From positions 1 to 64,000 of the forward strand of contig CALSVI010000006.1 of assembly GCA_943840615.1 (NCBI GenBank): a DNA stretch of 64,000 nucleotides. Reading direction: 5' to 3'. Below the pieces are notes generated by a model. The model saw only the letters and a list, made by a program, of their open reading frames with translations, ran no database searches and was not told where the DNA came from. Numbering within the stretch: position 1 is the first letter of the stretch; each line of letters starts with the position of its first letter. Of the stretch, positions 20,345 to 31,376 are shown one piece after another. The DNA is from an uncultured Luminiphilus sp. Its GTDB lineage: Bacteria; Pseudomonadota; Gammaproteobacteria; Pseudomonadales; Halieaceae. The position numbers and the translations under genes are program-made.

Positions 20345-20860
20345 ATGCTCAAAAGACGCCTCAGGAAATGGATTCCAACGCCGGGTAAATTGCGGCAGCA
20401 TCGTTCATTGAAAATGTTCGGTAGCTGGGTGGAAGAGACGCACCTGTGGCAGTTAAGTCGAACCACCACCGCGAAGGCTTTCGCCATTGGCCTCTACTGC
20501 GCCATGCTGCCCGTTCCCGGACAGATGATTATTTCGACAGCGCTGGCGATCGTTTTCAGCGCCAACATTCCGCTGAGCTTTTCGCTGATTTTCATCACCA
20601 ATCCACTCACCATGCCCGCGATCTTTTTCGCCGCCTATAAGTTGGGGGCGTGGATCTTGGGCACCGAACCGCTGGATGTCGAATTTGAAGCCTCCTGGAC
20701 GTGGTTCACCCAGAGCCTCGACGAGATCTGGATACCACTGCTGGTGGGATCACAGGTCATGGGCCTGATCTGCGCAGTGCTGGGTTATTGGCTCATCGAT
20801 GCGATGTGGCGAAATGCGATCCGCCGCCAGTGGAAGGCGCGCCAAAAACGGCGCGGTTAG
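20345..20860 (+). CDS. DUF2062 membrane protein
   Basis: A 171-residue protein of the DUF2062 family with a basic N-terminus, a conserved PVPGQMIISTALAI segment and FITNPLTMPAIFF, and about three membrane helices. It is often found beside comEC or lolC/lolE in gammaproteobacteria; no biochemical role is established as far as I know. It runs opposite to comEC (divergent) and its stop overlaps that of lolE by 4 bp. Confidence 0.85.
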   Translation: MLKRRLRKWIPTPGKLRQHRSLKMFGSWVEETHLWQLSRTTTAKAFAIGLYCAMLPVPGQMIISTALAIVFSANIPLSFSLIFITNPLTMPAIFFAAYKLGAWILGTEPLDVEFEASWTWFTQSLDEIWIPLLVGSQVMGLICAVLGYWLIDAMWRNAIRRQWKARQKRRG

Positions 20861-22063
20861 TGCGCCAGGGTCTCGGCGATCGGCAATGAGGCCGCGCGAA
20901 GCGCTGGCAGCGTTGCGGCCAATACCGACAGCCCAACCGCCGTCGCGCTGGTGGTGGCGAAATCCTGCCAACGAATATCGACGGGCACAAATGCCAGTGG
21001 GTACACATCAGTTTGCAAAAGCGGAGTCTCCAGCCACTGCTCGAGCATCACCGCCAGATCTGGCGCAGCAACGGCGAGTCCAAATCCCAGCATCATGCCG
21101 AATACCGCACCCACGACGCCAATCAGCCCTCCCTGCAAAAAGAATATCGCAGTGATGTCCGAGCCCCTGCTGCCCAGCGCCATCAGCATAGCGACTGCTT
21201 TGCGTCGGTCGGTGACCACCAACATGAGTGATGAGACGACATTAAAAGCCGCCACGAAAATCACGATAAACAGAATCAGGCCAATCAGGTCCCGCGATAG
21301 CTGGATTGCGGTGTAAAGGTTTCCATGCGTCATTCGCCAATCGGTGACCCTGAGATCTGACGGCACCATTTGAATGAGCTCCCAACGCCATCGTGATGCT
21401 GAAAAAAACGTCGTGCAGTTGCACGGCCACGCCCTGGCGGGTGCTACTGCCCGAGAGAAAGGGTTCGAGGACACCAAGATGGGCTAGTGCCAGCGACTCG
21501 TCCAACTCGGTACCCGAGTCCATTACGCCACTCAGACGCAGACTCAGCGGCTGATAAGCCGCTTTACCCTCCCCTGGCAAGATAAAGGTCACGCGATCAC
21601 CTTGCGCCAACCCGAGCCGAGAGGCCAGAGCAGATCCCAGCACCAGAGAGTCGGCGCTCCACTCTATCGGGGCAGGCGAGAGCAGGCGGGCGTACTGAGA
21701 TAGCGCCGCCTCATCCACTCCGGTGAGCTGTGTGGCAGACACTGATTGACCGCGCATCAGCAATGCGTCGGCGCGGATGAAAGGCCGAACGGCAGATACC
21801 GCAGGGTGCTGCTCAAGCGTTGCAGTGAGATCTGTCCATTGATACTCGGCACCCGTGCCGGTTACCTGCACATGGGGCACCAGGGACAGGATGCGCTCAC
21901 GCATCTCCCGGTCAAAACCATTCATAACCGATTGCACCGCCAGCAGCAGTGCGATTGCGAGGGCCATCCCTACAATCGAAACGCGAGACAGAAACGCCGA
22001 TAACCCCTTACCCGGATCCAGGGTCTGGCGCAGCGCGATACTCCAGCGGAGTGACCAAGGCAT
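20857..22063 (-). CDS. lolE: Lipoprotein-releasing system permease LolE (one frameshift)
   Basis: FtsX-like membrane subunit of LolCDE, which extracts outer-membrane lipoproteins from the inner membrane. The N-terminal half (to about 21408) and the C-terminal half are in neighbouring frames and join at a run of seven A/T at 21402-21408; with six, the protein reads through as VQLHDVFSASRWRWELIQ. Merged length is about 402 residues. N-terminal helix, large periplasmic domain and three C-terminal helices (FNVVSSLMLVVTDRRKAVAML) fit the family. The homopolymer break is most likely a sequencing error. The assignment as LolE versus a second LolC rests on position after lolD. Confidence 0.9.
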
Positions 22064-22743
22064 TAACGTTGTGCCAGCCGACCGCTTGCCAGCGTCAGCT
22101 GACGGTCCATACGCGCCGCGATCCCGGGATCATGAGTCACCACCACGAAGGCCGTATCACGTTCACGCAGGGCGTCCATAGCACCCAACACCTGCTCTGC
22201 GGTATCCGGATCGAGATTGCCCGTTGGCTCATCCATCAGTACGCAGGCCGGTTCGTTGACCAGCGCCCGGGCGATCGCGACACGCTGTCGCTCACCGCCC
22301 GACAACGCGGCAGGCCGATGCAGCAAGCGATCAGCTAAACCCAACTGCTCCAAAAGCGCCTGCGCCCGCGCGTCGGCCTCTCGCTTGGAGGTCCCGCCAA
22401 TCCGGGCGGGCATCGCGACGCTCTCCAGGGCAGAGAATTCTGGCAGCAGATGGTGCATCTGAAACACAAACCCCAGTCGCTGGTTGCGCCATTGACTTCG
22501 CTCACTCTCCGACATATCAGACAGCGCGCGCCCTGCCACCGTCACCTTACCAGCACTGGGAATATCGAGCCCGCCAAGCAGATTAAGCAAGGTCGACTTA
22601 CCGGCGCCCGAGGCGCCCACAATGGCCAGCCATTCGCCATCGCGCACTGTCAGTTCGAGGCCTTCAAGCACCGTGATTTCCTGCCGGCCGTCCGAATAGG
22701 TTTTCGTCAGCTGAGTGGCCTCCAAGACATAGGATTCAGACAT
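22063..22743 (-). CDS. lolD: Lipoprotein-releasing system ATPase
   Basis: ATPase of the LolCDE complex. It has Walker A GASGAGKSTLLNLLGG, the LolD-type Q-loop region MHHLLPEFSALESV, signature LSGGERQRVAIARAL and Walker B VLMDEPTGNLD. The frame is open further upstream (to 22779), but ATG 22743 gives the normal 226-residue length and overlaps the lolC stop; the extra residues would lie inside lolC. The lolE ATG overlaps its stop. Confidence 0.95.
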   Translation of the reverse strand: MSESYVLEATQLTKTYSDGRQEITVLEGLELTVRDGEWLAIVGASGAGKSTLLNLLGGLDIPSAGKVTVAGRALSDMSESERSQWRNQRLGFVFQMHHLLPEFSALESVAMPARIGGTSKREADARAQALLEQLGLADRLLHRPAALSGGERQRVAIARALVNEPACVLMDEPTGNLDPDTAEQVLGAMDALRERDTAFVVVTHDPGIAARMDRQLTLASGRLAQR

Positions 22744-23971
22744 AGTTGAGCGCCTCTGCAGGTGGAATCTGTGAAGCACGCCAGGCTGGATAGACGCTTG
22801 CGAGCAGGCTCAGCGTTAACGCAATGAGCACGACAGCCGCCACATCCCGCCATAGGAGTTGCGAGGGTAAACCCCCGATGTAATAAACCGCCGGGTCAAA
22901 CAGCACCAAACCAAAAACGCGCTCTATCCAGAGCGAGACATCTGAGATCGAGGTCGCGAGCGTTACGCCAAGCACTGCCCCCAGCGAAATACCCAGCAGT
23001 GCCAACACTAAGCCCTGCCCTAAAAACAGCATCAGCAGACGCCGCGCAGGCAAACCCAATACCTGCAGGATGGCAATGTCACCCCGCTTTTCTGTGACCG
23101 ACATGGTTAAGGTCGAGATCAGATTAAAAGCCGCCACGAGTATGACCGACGCCAACAAAACGCCAACCGTGATCTTTTCCATTTTGATCGCCGCAAATAG
23201 CGAGCCCTGAGAACTTTGCCAGTTGCGCACTGTCACCGCCGGGCTCGTCATGGCGCGCAGCGCCGTACTTAGTTCAGGGGCCAGATCCCGATCCCATAAT
23301 CGCAATTGCACGCCCATCTGCCCCGCCTGCCCCAATAACTTTTGGGCCGTCTCGAATGACACATAGGCCTCAAGCGCATCGGGGGGGGCGCCGACAGCAA
23401 AGACCCCCACCACTTTTAACAAACGGGAGCGCGGAAAAACGCCCAGCGGGCTCACCGTCAATCTCGGTAAGAGGATTTCCACTTCATCCCCCGGTCGCAC
23501 CCGGAGTAGTCGGGCCAGATCTGCTCCCAAAATCACCGAAAACGGCTCCCGGGTCAGCGTACCGAGATCCCCATACGAGACATGAGAGGCCAGATCGATT
23601 ACGTCCCTCAGCCCCGACTCGGGTGCCCCCACCAGCTTGATACCCCGGCTCTGATCGCCATGCCGTAGTAAGGCGGTTCCCCGCCGGTAAAGGGTCACCG
23701 CCCTCACCTCGGCCTGGGCTGCTGATAGCGAAGCCAGCTCATTCAGACCCTCTGGCGAAGGCTCGATAGGCTCAAGCGTTATATCAGGCGTGATCGAAAG
23801 CAGTCGCTGATGCAGCTCGCCCGCAAAGCCATTCATCACCGATAACACCGTAATCAGAGCGGCCACGCCAATCATCATCCCAAATAGCGAGGCGAGTGCG
23901 ACAAAGCGCGTAAAGCGGCGTTGACCACCGCCAAGGCTGAAGCGAAAAACTAATTCCCAAGAAAGTGGCAT
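22736..23971 (-). CDS. lolC: Lipoprotein-releasing system permease LolC
   Basis: FtsX-family membrane subunit that, in the known system, recruits the chaperone LolA through its periplasmic domain. The 411 residues start with a helix containing GMMIGVAALITVLSVMNGF, followed by a large periplasmic domain and three helices (FNLISTLTMSVTEKRGDIAI). First gene of lolC-lolD-lolE with overlapping junctions. Confidence 0.94.
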   Translation of the reverse strand: MPLSWELVFRFSLGGGQRRFTRFVALASLFGMMIGVAALITVLSVMNGFAGELHQRLLSITPDITLEPIEPSPEGLNELASLSAAQAEVRAVTLYRRGTALLRHGDQSRGIKLVGAPESGLRDVIDLASHVSYGDLGTLTREPFSVILGADLARLLRVRPGDEVEILLPRLTVSPLGVFPRSRLLKVVGVFAVGAPPDALEAYVSFETAQKLLGQAGQMGVQLRLWDRDLAPELSTALRAMTSPAVTVRNWQSSQGSLFAAIKMEKITVGVLLASVILVAAFNLISTLTMSVTEKRGDIAILQVLGLPARRLLMLFLGQGLVLALLGISLGAVLGVTLATSISDVSLWIERVFGLVLFDPAVYYIGGLPSQLLWRDVAAVVLIALTLSLLASVYPAWRASQIPPAEALNYV

Positions 23972-24021
23972 GCGGATAAGAGCGGATTCAGGTCAGCGCG
24001 TTGCGAAGACCTTTGGCCCGC

Positions 24022-24243
24022 TCAGCGATCACTCTGATGCGGATCGAACTGCCTGACAGGCGCTGGCTCCATGTTGCTATCGCACCGCTGTGGATCGCCA
24101 CCGCAGATTTCGCAGTCCTGATCAATGCCCACCGCACCGAGCCCGCCGCAAGAACCCTTGATGGGCGCACGACCGAAAATCACTCCGACTGCCATCACCG
24201 TGACGATAGCGATAAACACCAATAATGCGAGCACAAAAGTCAT
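24022..24243 (-). CDS. nqrM: Na+-NQR maturation protein NqrM
   Basis: Small protein (73 residues) required for maturation of Na+-NQR, thought to deliver iron to the NqrD/NqrE cluster. One N-terminal membrane helix (LALLVFIAIVTVMAVGVIFG) is followed by the family signature KGSCGGLG and a Cys-rich tail (CEICGG, RCDS). It closes the nqr operon, 24 bp behind apbE, the usual position. Confidence 0.93.
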   Translation of the reverse strand: MTFVLALLVFIAIVTVMAVGVIFGRAPIKGSCGGLGAVGIDQDCEICGGDPQRCDSNMEPAPVRQFDPHQSDR

Positions 24244-24267
24244 GGTTTACTCTCCCGAATACGGCCC

Positions 24268-25308
24268 TTACGAACCGTTCTCTGCCATCCATTGGGTCAT
24301 TGCAGTGCTGGAGAATGCCTCCAGCGCGTCCCCGGATCGCTTCAACAGATACACGGCAAGCCCGCGCTGCTCTGCAAGCACCATCGCTTCCGCCGAACCC
24401 AATACCGTGAGCGCCGTTGCCCAAGCATCTGCCATCATCGCAGAGCCATGTACGACTGTCACGGACACCACATCATGTCGAATGGGGTAGCCCGTGCGGG
24501 GGTCAATCAAGTGAGAATAGCGACGGCCCTCGTATTCATAAAAATTGCGATAGTCCCCCGACGTGGCAATCCCGGTGTCAGAGACGGCCAATGCCGCCTG
24601 AACGCCCCCCCGCACATCGGCCTCGGGACGCTCTACTGCAATTCGCCAGGCGTCGCCACGCGGACTCAGTCCCCTCACCCTGACCTCACCGCCCACCTCC
24701 AGCATAAAATGGGGTATCGCCAGCTCGTCGAGGGCATCCGCCCCTAAATCGACGGCATAGCCCTTCGCCAGAGACGAAAAATCGAGCTTCAGCCCGGGGG
24801 CTCGCTTGCTCAACGCGCGCGTGGTCGAATCCCAGTCGAGCTGCGACACCCCGACCTGACTCCTGGCCATGTCAATGGCAGCATCAGCCGGAAACTGCCT
24901 CGGCCCATCGGGACCAAAGCCCCATAAATCCGAGAGCGCACTCACGCTGACATCGTAGGCGCCACCCGTCGCGTCAGTCAGCTCCAGCGCCGCCGACAGG
25001 ACATAGGCAAAGTCCCAATCGACTTCAACCGGCGTCTGGCGTGGCAGAGTATTAAACCTGCTAATCAGGCTTTCCGGGTCGTAGTGATTCATGCTTTGGT
25101 CAACGAGCTCAAACGCCGCCATGACGTCGGCACGGACCTGCCCGGCACTCACCCCGTCGGGAGCAGCCCGATAAGTGAGGGACCAGCTGGTGCCATAAAT
25201 CGCGCCCCCGAACTGGACCGGTCGCTGCTCACTTCCACACCCCACCAGACAGCAAAAGGCCAGCAAAATTGCTGGCCCCAAGCGATACGTGATGGTGCAG
25301 GGGGTCAT
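24268..25308 (-). CDS. apbE: FAD:protein FMN transferase
   Basis: Periplasmic flavin transferase that attaches FMN covalently to threonines of NqrB and NqrC. From ATG 25308, whose bases overlap the nqrF stop, it is 346 residues with a lipoprotein signal ([13 protein letters not shown]). [38 protein letters not shown] and the metal site near [10 protein letters not shown] are typical. A frame open further upstream into nqrF is not the start. Its targets, the SGAT motifs in NqrB and NqrC, are encoded in the same operon. Confidence 0.94.
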   Translation of the reverse strand: MTPCTITYRLGPAILLAFCCLVGCGSEQRPVQFGGAIYGTSWSLTYRAAPDGVSAGQVRADVMAAFELVDQSMNHYDPESLISRFNTLPRQTPVEVDWDFAYVLSAALELTDATGGAYDVSVSALSDLWGFGPDGPRQFPADAAIDMARSQVGVSQLDWDSTTRALSKRAPGLKLDFSSLAKGYAVDLGADALDELAIPHFMLEVGGEVRVRGLSPRGDAWRIAVERPEADVRGGVQAALAVSDTGIATSGDYRNFYEYEGRRYSHLIDPRTGYPIRHDVVSVTVVHGSAMMADAWATALTVLGSAEAMVLAEQRGLAVYLLKRSGDALEAFSSTAMTQWMAENGS

Positions 25309-26528
25309 CCGCCGAAATCGTCCAGGAAGATGTTTTCTCGCTCCACACCCAGATCCAACAGCATATTGATCACCGCAGAATTCATCATCGGCGGTCCACA
25401 CATGTAGTACTCGCAGTCTTCCGGCGCAGGGTGATCCTTCAGGTACTGCTCGTAGAGCACGTTGTGTATAAAACCCGTCAAGCCGTCCCAGTTATCCTCA
25501 GGCTGCGGATCAGACAGTGCCACGTGCCACTCAAAATTCTCACTCTCTGCGTCGAGTCCATCATAGTCCTCGACGTAGAACATCTCTCGCAGTGAACGCG
25601 CGCCGTACCAGAAGCTGATCTTTCTATCAGTCTTAATGCGCTTCATTTGATCAAACAGATGGGACCGCATCGGTGCCATCCCTGCACCGCCGCCAATGAA
25701 TACCATTTCGGCGTCAGTTTCCTTAGCAAAGAACTCACCAAAGGGACCGTACACGTTCACCTTGTCGCCAGGCTTCAGGTTAAAGGTCCAGCTGGACATG
25801 ATGCCCGGCGAGATGCCTTCGCTACCGGGCGGTGGCGTGGCAATGCGGATGTTGAACTTCACCACACCTTTTTCTTCGGGGAAGTTTGCCATCGAGTAAG
25901 CGCGAATCGTCGTTTCCTTGCAGGCCGACTCCATATTAAAAAAGCCAAAGCGCTCCCAATCGCCGCGGTACTCTTCCTCGACGTCAAAGTCGCTGAACTT
26001 GACCGCGTGGGGAGGACACTCCAACTGCACGTAACCCCCCGCACGAAAATCGACGCTCTCACCTTCGGGCAGTCTCAGCACCAGCTCCTTGATAAAAGTC
26101 GCGACATTCTCATTCGACTCGACCGTGCACTCCCACTGCTTGACCCCAAATACCTCTTCGGGGACTTGAATCTTAAGATCCTGCTTCACCGGTGTCTGAC
26201 AGGATAGCCGCCATCCTTCGGTGGCTTCACGACGCGTAAAGAAGGACTCTTCGGTAGGCAACATCGCACCACCGCCCTCTTCCACAACGCACTTGCACTG
26301 GGCACAGGTGCCCCCGCCGCCACAAGCGCTGGCAAGGAACAAATCGGCGTCGGCGAGCGTCTGCAGCAATTTGCCTCCCGCGGGCACCTCAATGGTCCGC
26401 TCACCATTGATTTCGATACTGATATTTCCGCTGGCAACCAGTCGGCTGCGGGCGGCAAGAATCACTAATACCAATGCAAGAATGATTGCAGTGAACATGC
26501 CGGCGCCGTAAGCGATTGTCATATCCAT
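25305..26528 (-). CDS. nqrF: Na+-NQR subunit F (NADH dehydrogenase)
   Basis: Entry point of electrons from NADH. The 407 residues have an N-terminal membrane helix, a [2Fe-2S] ferredoxin domain with cysteines in [15 protein letters not shown] and a later Cys in LSCQTPV, and a FAD/NADH reductase domain ([35 protein letters not shown]). Electrons pass FAD to 2Fe-2S to the NqrC/B/D/E flavins. 27 bp after nqrE. Confidence 0.97.
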   Translation of the reverse strand: MDMTIAYGAGMFTAIILALVLVILAARSRLVASGNISIEINGERTIEVPAGGKLLQTLADADLFLASACGGGGTCAQCKCVVEEGGGAMLPTEESFFTRREATEGWRLSCQTPVKQDLKIQVPEEVFGVKQWECTVESNENVATFIKELVLRLPEGESVDFRAGGYVQLECPPHAVKFSDFDVEEEYRGDWERFGFFNMESACKETTIRAYSMANFPEEKGVVKFNIRIATPPPGSEGISPGIMSSWTFNLKPGDKVNVYGPFGEFFAKETDAEMVFIGGGAGMAPMRSHLFDQMKRIKTDRKISFWYGARSLREMFYVEDYDGLDAESENFEWHVALSDPQPEDNWDGLTGFIHNVLYEQYLKDHPAPEDCEYYMCGPPMMNSAVINMLLDLGVERENIFLDDFGG

Positions 26529-26555
26529 TGATACTAAGCTCCCGTTCGTCGCCTG

Positions 26556-27164
26556 TTAAATATCGATGCCGCCAAAGGACATGAAGCCCAATGACATCAA
26601 ACCCACTGTAATAAAAGTAATGCCCAAACCCTGGAGGCCATCGGGCACATCGCTGTATTTCAGTTTTTCGCGGATTCCCGCGAGGGCCACTATAGCCAAA
26701 GCCCAGCCCACTCCGGCACCGGCACCGAACACCGCGCTTTCGGCGAAGTTATAGCTGCGCTCGACCATTAACAGCGACGCGCCCAGGATGGCGCAATTCA
26801 CGGTTATCAGAGGCAGAAACACGCCCAAAGTGGCGTAGAGGGCTGGCACATATTTATCAAGAAACATCTCGAGGATCTGCACCAATGCCGCGATCACGGC
26901 GATGTAGCTCAACAGCCCCAGGAAACTGAGATCTACATCCGGCAACCCCGCCCAAGCGAGTGCGCCATCTGCGAGCAGATTCTGATAGATCAGGTTATTC
27001 ACCGGCACGGTAATCGACAAAACCACGATCACTGCCACACCCAAACCAGCGGCGGTCTGGATCTTTTTAGATACCGCGAGAAACGTACACATGCCCAGGA
27101 AGAAGGCCAGCGCCATGTTCTCGATGAAGATCGCCCGCACAAAAAGGCTCAGGTAGTGCTCCAT
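26556..27164 (-). CDS. nqrE: Na+-NQR subunit E
   Basis: Integral membrane subunit with six predicted helices over 202 residues, paired with NqrD in inverted topology and holding the intramembrane iron centre (one conserved Cys in FLGMCTF and another in TVNCAILG). The start overlaps the nqrD stop by one base. Confidence 0.96.
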   Translation of the reverse strand: MEHYLSLFVRAIFIENMALAFFLGMCTFLAVSKKIQTAAGLGVAVIVVLSITVPVNNLIYQNLLADGALAWAGLPDVDLSFLGLLSYIAVIAALVQILEMFLDKYVPALYATLGVFLPLITVNCAILGASLLMVERSYNFAESAVFGAGAGVGWALAIVALAGIREKLKYSDVPDGLQGLGITFITVGLMSLGFMSFGGIDI

Positions 27165-27823
27165 TATGCGCGCTCCTCTGCCGGTTTATGGTGGGCAATA
27201 CTAAAATCAGGCTTCTCCACCTGCTCGGTGTCCACCGCACGAATCGCCCAGATCAAGAGACCGATCAGGAAGAACGCACTCGGCGGAAGGAGCAGCAGCC
27301 CGTTGGCTTGATACCACCCGCCTTCAGTCACCAGAGGCAAGATCTCGAACCCAAATAATTTTCCGGTACCGAATAGCTCGCGCACCGTTGCCACCACCAG
27401 CAACACAAACGAATAACCAAGACCGTTGCCGAAGCCATCGATAAAACTGGCGACTGGCGGATTCTTCATCGCGAAGGCTTCGGCCCGACCCATCACGATG
27501 CAGTTGGTGATGATCAAGCCCACAAACACCGACAGTTGCTTCGAAATATCGTAAGCCACCGCTTTCAGGATTTGATCCACGACAATGACCAGAGAGGCAA
27601 TGATGGTCATCTGCACGATAATGCGGATGCTGGAGGGGATAAACTGCCGGATACTGGAGATGAAGAACCCAGAGAACGCGGTTACCAGCGTCAGCGCAAT
27701 GCACATCACGACGGTGACTCGCAGGGACGTTGTCACCGCCAGCGCCGAGCAAATGCCCAATATCTGGAGCGCGATCGGATTATTCTTGACGATGGGATCG
27801 ACCAGAGTATCGCGCATACTCAT
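27164..27823 (-). CDS. nqrD: Na+-NQR subunit D
   Basis: Membrane partner of NqrE, 219 residues, with the conserved cysteines in LGICSALAV and [15 protein letters not shown] that ligate the shared iron centre, and about six helices. Overlaps nqrC by four bases. Confidence 0.96.
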   Translation of the reverse strand: MSMRDTLVDPIVKNNPIALQILGICSALAVTTSLRVTVVMCIALTLVTAFSGFFISSIRQFIPSSIRIIVQMTIIASLVIVVDQILKAVAYDISKQLSVFVGLIITNCIVMGRAEAFAMKNPPVASFIDGFGNGLGYSFVLLVVATVRELFGTGKLFGFEILPLVTEGGWYQANGLLLLPPSAFFLIGLLIWAIRAVDTEQVEKPDFSIAHHKPAEERA

Positions 27824-28599
27824 GACACTTCTCCCTGCCGCAGATTTTCCAGCAGCGGCTTAAAGCCCTGCTCGCCTAGCCAGTAACGCACGAGTTTGTC
27901 GACACCTTTGGTCGTCAGGGTTGCGCCGGACAGCCCGTCGACCTGCCACTGCTCGTCAGCCGATCCCTTCGGAACCGAACCCTTCAGCACCTGAATCGCC
28001 ACCTCATTGCCCTGGTAAACCAGCTTGCCAGGCCAAATGGCTTTCCAATTGGGGTTATCAATCTCTCCGCCGAGGCCGGGGGTCTCGCCGTGCTCATAAA
28101 AACCGAGCCCGGCGACCGTGTTGCCGTCTGACTCCAACGCCATAAAGCCGTACATGGTAGACCACAGTCCGTAGCCTCGAATCGGCAAAATAATTTTGTC
28201 CAGCCCCCCCATCGCATCGCGCACCAGATAGACCAGGGCTTGATCTTCTCGCCGCACTAGCTTGGCGGGATCTTCAGGCCCTGCCAACGCTCGGGACTGT
28301 GCAGGATCCTTGGCCGCTTCACGCTGGTCAAAGCTGGCAGGGTCGACCCCTTCGACAAAGCGCCCCTGGTCGAGATCGACTACTCGGCTCTCCACCTGCT
28401 CAAACTGCTCTTCAACCGACAATGCAGGATCAAGCAAACCGGCTGCCATCAGAATATTTCGCTTCAGATCGAGCGTCTTGTTCGCTTGCTGCGCCGGCTT
28501 GAGCACTACCGCCGCCGTCGACACCACCATCGAACACACCAGACATAAACCCAGCGCAACCGTCAGGATTCGCCCAAGGCCTTCTCCGCTAGCTGACAC
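27820..28599 (-). CDS. nqrC: Na+-NQR subunit C
   Basis: Peripheral subunit with one N-terminal membrane helix and a periplasmic FMN domain. The covalent FMN site SGAT occurs in [15 protein letters not shown] near the C-terminus of its 259 residues; the Thr is the ApbE target. Overlaps nqrB by 11 bp. Confidence 0.96.
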   Translation of the reverse strand: MSASGEGLGRILTVALGLCLVCSMVVSTAAVVLKPAQQANKTLDLKRNILMAAGLLDPALSVEEQFEQVESRVVDLDQGRFVEGVDPASFDQREAAKDPAQSRALAGPEDPAKLVRREDQALVYLVRDAMGGLDKIILPIRGYGLWSTMYGFMALESDGNTVAGLGFYEHGETPGLGGEIDNPNWKAIWPGKLVYQGNEVAIQVLKGSVPKGSADEQWQVDGLSGATLTTKGVDKLVRYWLGEQGFKPLLENLRQGEVS

Positions 28600-29788
28600 G
28601 CGCAGCCCTCCTTTTCATGTTGGCGCTCACCGCAAAGTGATCAAACAGCGGCGCAAAAAGATTGGCAAATAGGATCGCCAGCATCATGCCTTCAGGAAAG
28701 GCAGGGTTTACGACTCGAATCAGCACGCACATGACGCCGATCAAGATCCCGTAAGCCCAGCGACCCGAGTCGGTCATAGCAGAAGAGACCGGGTCAGTGG
28801 CCATAAAGAAGGCGCCAAACGCAAAGCCACCCACCACCATATGCCAATGCCAGGGCATCGCGAAGGCAGGATTGGAATCTGAGCCGACGCCATTCAGCAG
28901 CAGGGCAAATGCGATCATGCCCACAAAGCAACCGGCGACCACGCGCCAGGACGCAATGCCCTGCACAATCAGAAACAGACCGCCGATCATGATCATCAGG
29001 GTCGACGTCTCGCCGATAGAGCCCGGGATTGACCCGATGAAGGCATCCCACCAAGTATAGGCCTGAGTCAAACCCGACATGCCCTCGGCGGCCACCACAC
29101 CCAAAGGCGTCGCGCCTGAGTATCCATCCACCGCCGTCCACACGGCATCACCCGAGAGCTGCGCAGGGTAGGCGAAATAAAGGAATGCCCGACCCGTCAA
29201 TGCGGGGTTCAGGAAGTTCTTACCCGTGCCGCCAAACACCTCTTTACCAATCACGACACCGAAACTGATGCCCATGGCCGCCTGCCAAAGAGGCAGGTCC
29301 GGCGGCAAGGTCAGCGTGAACAGGATGGAGGTCACAAAAAAGCCTTCGTTGACCTCGTGTCCACGACGCATGGCGAAAAGCACTTCCCAGAACCCGCCAA
29401 CCAAGAAGGTCACCAGGTATAACGGCAAAAAATGCACCATGCCGTAGAGCATGTTGTGCCAGGTATTGGCGGGATCATGCCCGCCCAACGCAGAGACCAA
29501 GCCACCGCGCCAACCATCCAGCGCTCCACCGGAGAGGGCCAACACGTCGTTGGCCTGCAGGCCGAGGTTGTACATGCCGTAAAACATCGCCGGGAATGTC
29601 GCGAACCACACCGTGATCATGATGCGCTTCAGATCGATGCCGTCGCGGACATGCGCATTCGCCCGGGTCACGCTACCGGGCGAGTAAAAAATCGTGTCAA
29701 CTGCCTCGTAGAGCGCGTACCAACTCTCCAATCTCCCCCCGGGTTTAAAGTGGGGTTCAATGGCATCCAGTTGCTGTCTGAGTCCCAT
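28589..29788 (-). CDS. nqrB: Na+-NQR subunit B
   Basis: Largest membrane subunit (399 residues, about ten helices), the Na+-translocating core and quinone-reducing part. It has a covalent-FMN Thr in [11 protein letters not shown]. An N-terminal soluble segment ([20 protein letters not shown]) precedes the helices. It begins 3 bp after the nqrA stop. Confidence 0.97.
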   Translation of the reverse strand: MGLRQQLDAIEPHFKPGGRLESWYALYEAVDTIFYSPGSVTRANAHVRDGIDLKRIMITVWFATFPAMFYGMYNLGLQANDVLALSGGALDGWRGGLVSALGGHDPANTWHNMLYGMVHFLPLYLVTFLVGGFWEVLFAMRRGHEVNEGFFVTSILFTLTLPPDLPLWQAAMGISFGVVIGKEVFGGTGKNFLNPALTGRAFLYFAYPAQLSGDAVWTAVDGYSGATPLGVVAAEGMSGLTQAYTWWDAFIGSIPGSIGETSTLMIMIGGLFLIVQGIASWRVVAGCFVGMIAFALLLNGVGSDSNPAFAMPWHWHMVVGGFAFGAFFMATDPVSSAMTDSGRWAYGILIGVMCVLIRVVNPAFPEGMMLAILFANLFAPLFDHFAVSANMKRRAARVS

Positions 29789-29791
29789 GGT

Positions 29792-31135
29792 TCAGCCTTC
29801 CTTCTCGATCTGCGTCAGGTTATCCCTGAGAATTCCGCCAAATTCATATTTGCCCGGACACACATAGGTGCAGAGCGCCAGATCTTCTTCGTCCAGCTCC
29901 AGACAACCCAGGGCCTGCGCCGTCTCGGTATCACCGACCAGCAGTGCCCGCAGCAACTGCGTCGGCAAAATGTCTAGCGGCATAACTTTTTCGTAGGCAC
30001 CCACGGGCACCATCGCGCGCTCTGAGCCGTTAGTGTTGGTCGACATAGCAAGCGGCTTGCTGCCCAGCCAGCTCGATAGATAGATCCCCATCACGGAATG
30101 CTTCTGCAATCCCAGCGATAACCATCCCATGAAGGCGCGCTCTCGTCCCTCGGGTAGCAAGGCGACTTGTTGATGGTAACGACCGAGGTACGCGGTATCG
30201 CTCTGCACCGCACGTCCCCCCAAAACGGAACCCGATAATAATCTCGCCTCTTCCGCGTGCGCCTCGCCCGCCACCAATGCCTGTAAATCGGCGCCCACCC
30301 GACTTGAGATCAGCCGCGGGCGGCTCACAGCGGGCCCCGCCAAAGAAATCACGCGATCGGTATACAGCGCACCGTCGAGGAACAAGCGACCCACCGCGAT
30401 CACATCCTGATAGCCAATAGTCCAGGCGATCTTTTCGACCGATGCACCCATTAAAAAGTGCACGTGAGTGCCCGCCAGCCCTGCGGGGTGGGGACCGGCA
30501 AAGTCGTGCCTCAACAGGCGCTCATGAGCCGCTTCGGGCATCTGTGCGTCGGGCGCCGCGCAAAGATAAACCGGGCAAGCCACCATGTTGGTCAACAGTA
30601 GCTGCCCCACTTCAAAGGCTTCGGTCTCGAGCGCAATCACCTGCTCCGGATCGGGCGCATGAGGGTGTGTATCGATTGCAGTAATAAACAGACCGGTCGG
30701 CGTCGTGGCAGGATCAGCCACGCGGCCAAACGGACGCGCCTTCAATGCCGTCCACTGCCCGGACTGGAGCAGCTGCTGCTTGATCGTCTCGGACGGCAAT
30801 TCGCGGGCCGCCTCGGACGAATATTGCTCAAAGCTTGTCGCTTCGTCGCCATCAATTTCAATCACGACGGACTGGAAAGCTCGCTGGGCGCCACGATTAA
30901 TCGACGCCACACGTCCACCTGCAGGGGCTGTGTAACGGACTCCTTCGCATTTCTTATCGGTGAACAGCAGGTCGCCACGCTTTACGGCGTCTCCCACCTG
31001 CACTGCCATGGTGGGCTTCATGCCGTGATAATCGCCGCCCAGCAGCGCTACTGCCCGTGTGGCCGGCGCACTCTCTATCTCTGCTGATGGCGCGCCAGCA
31101 AGAGGGATATCCAGACCACGTTTGATTTTTATCAT
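29792..31135 (-). CDS. nqrA: Na+-NQR subunit A
   Basis: Cytoplasmic subunit of the Na+-pumping NADH:quinone oxidoreductase, first gene of the operon. Start set at ATG 31135, giving MIKIKRGLDIPLAGAP at the N-terminus and 447 residues, the family norm; further in-frame starts at 31147 and 31189 would add residues not seen in relatives. The operon promoter should lie in the 240 bp before the gap stop codon. Confidence 0.95.
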   Translation of the reverse strand: MIKIKRGLDIPLAGAPSAEIESAPATRAVALLGGDYHGMKPTMAVQVGDAVKRGDLLFTDKKCEGVRYTAPAGGRVASINRGAQRAFQSVVIEIDGDEATSFEQYSSEAARELPSETIKQQLLQSGQWTALKARPFGRVADPATTPTGLFITAIDTHPHAPDPEQVIALETEAFEVGQLLLTNMVACPVYLCAAPDAQMPEAAHERLLRHDFAGPHPAGLAGTHVHFLMGASVEKIAWTIGYQDVIAVGRLFLDGALYTDRVISLAGPAVSRPRLISSRVGADLQALVAGEAHAEEARLLSGSVLGGRAVQSDTAYLGRYHQQVALLPEGRERAFMGWLSLGLQKHSVMGIYLSSWLGSKPLAMSTNTNGSERAMVPVGAYEKVMPLDILPTQLLRALLVGDTETAQALGCLELDEEDLALCTYVCPGKYEFGGILRDNLTQIEKEG

Positions 31136-31376
31136 GTCGATGCTCATTTGCGTTACCGCGTTTTCCGCCACGCATACCTTCGCCCGCACCGCTCAGATGA
31201 AGTCTTCACTTCGAGGCGGCGCTGACACTGTCACAATCGGGGTAGAACCCCCCCAGACGGTGGTGCACGTACTGCAGACCGGGGGCTTCTGAAGGCCGGG
31301 CCATGTGGCTCTCGTCGGTCGCGCGTATTCTATTCGACTTGCCCTGCCAAGGCCAACCCGGGCCGGGCCCTTTAAA

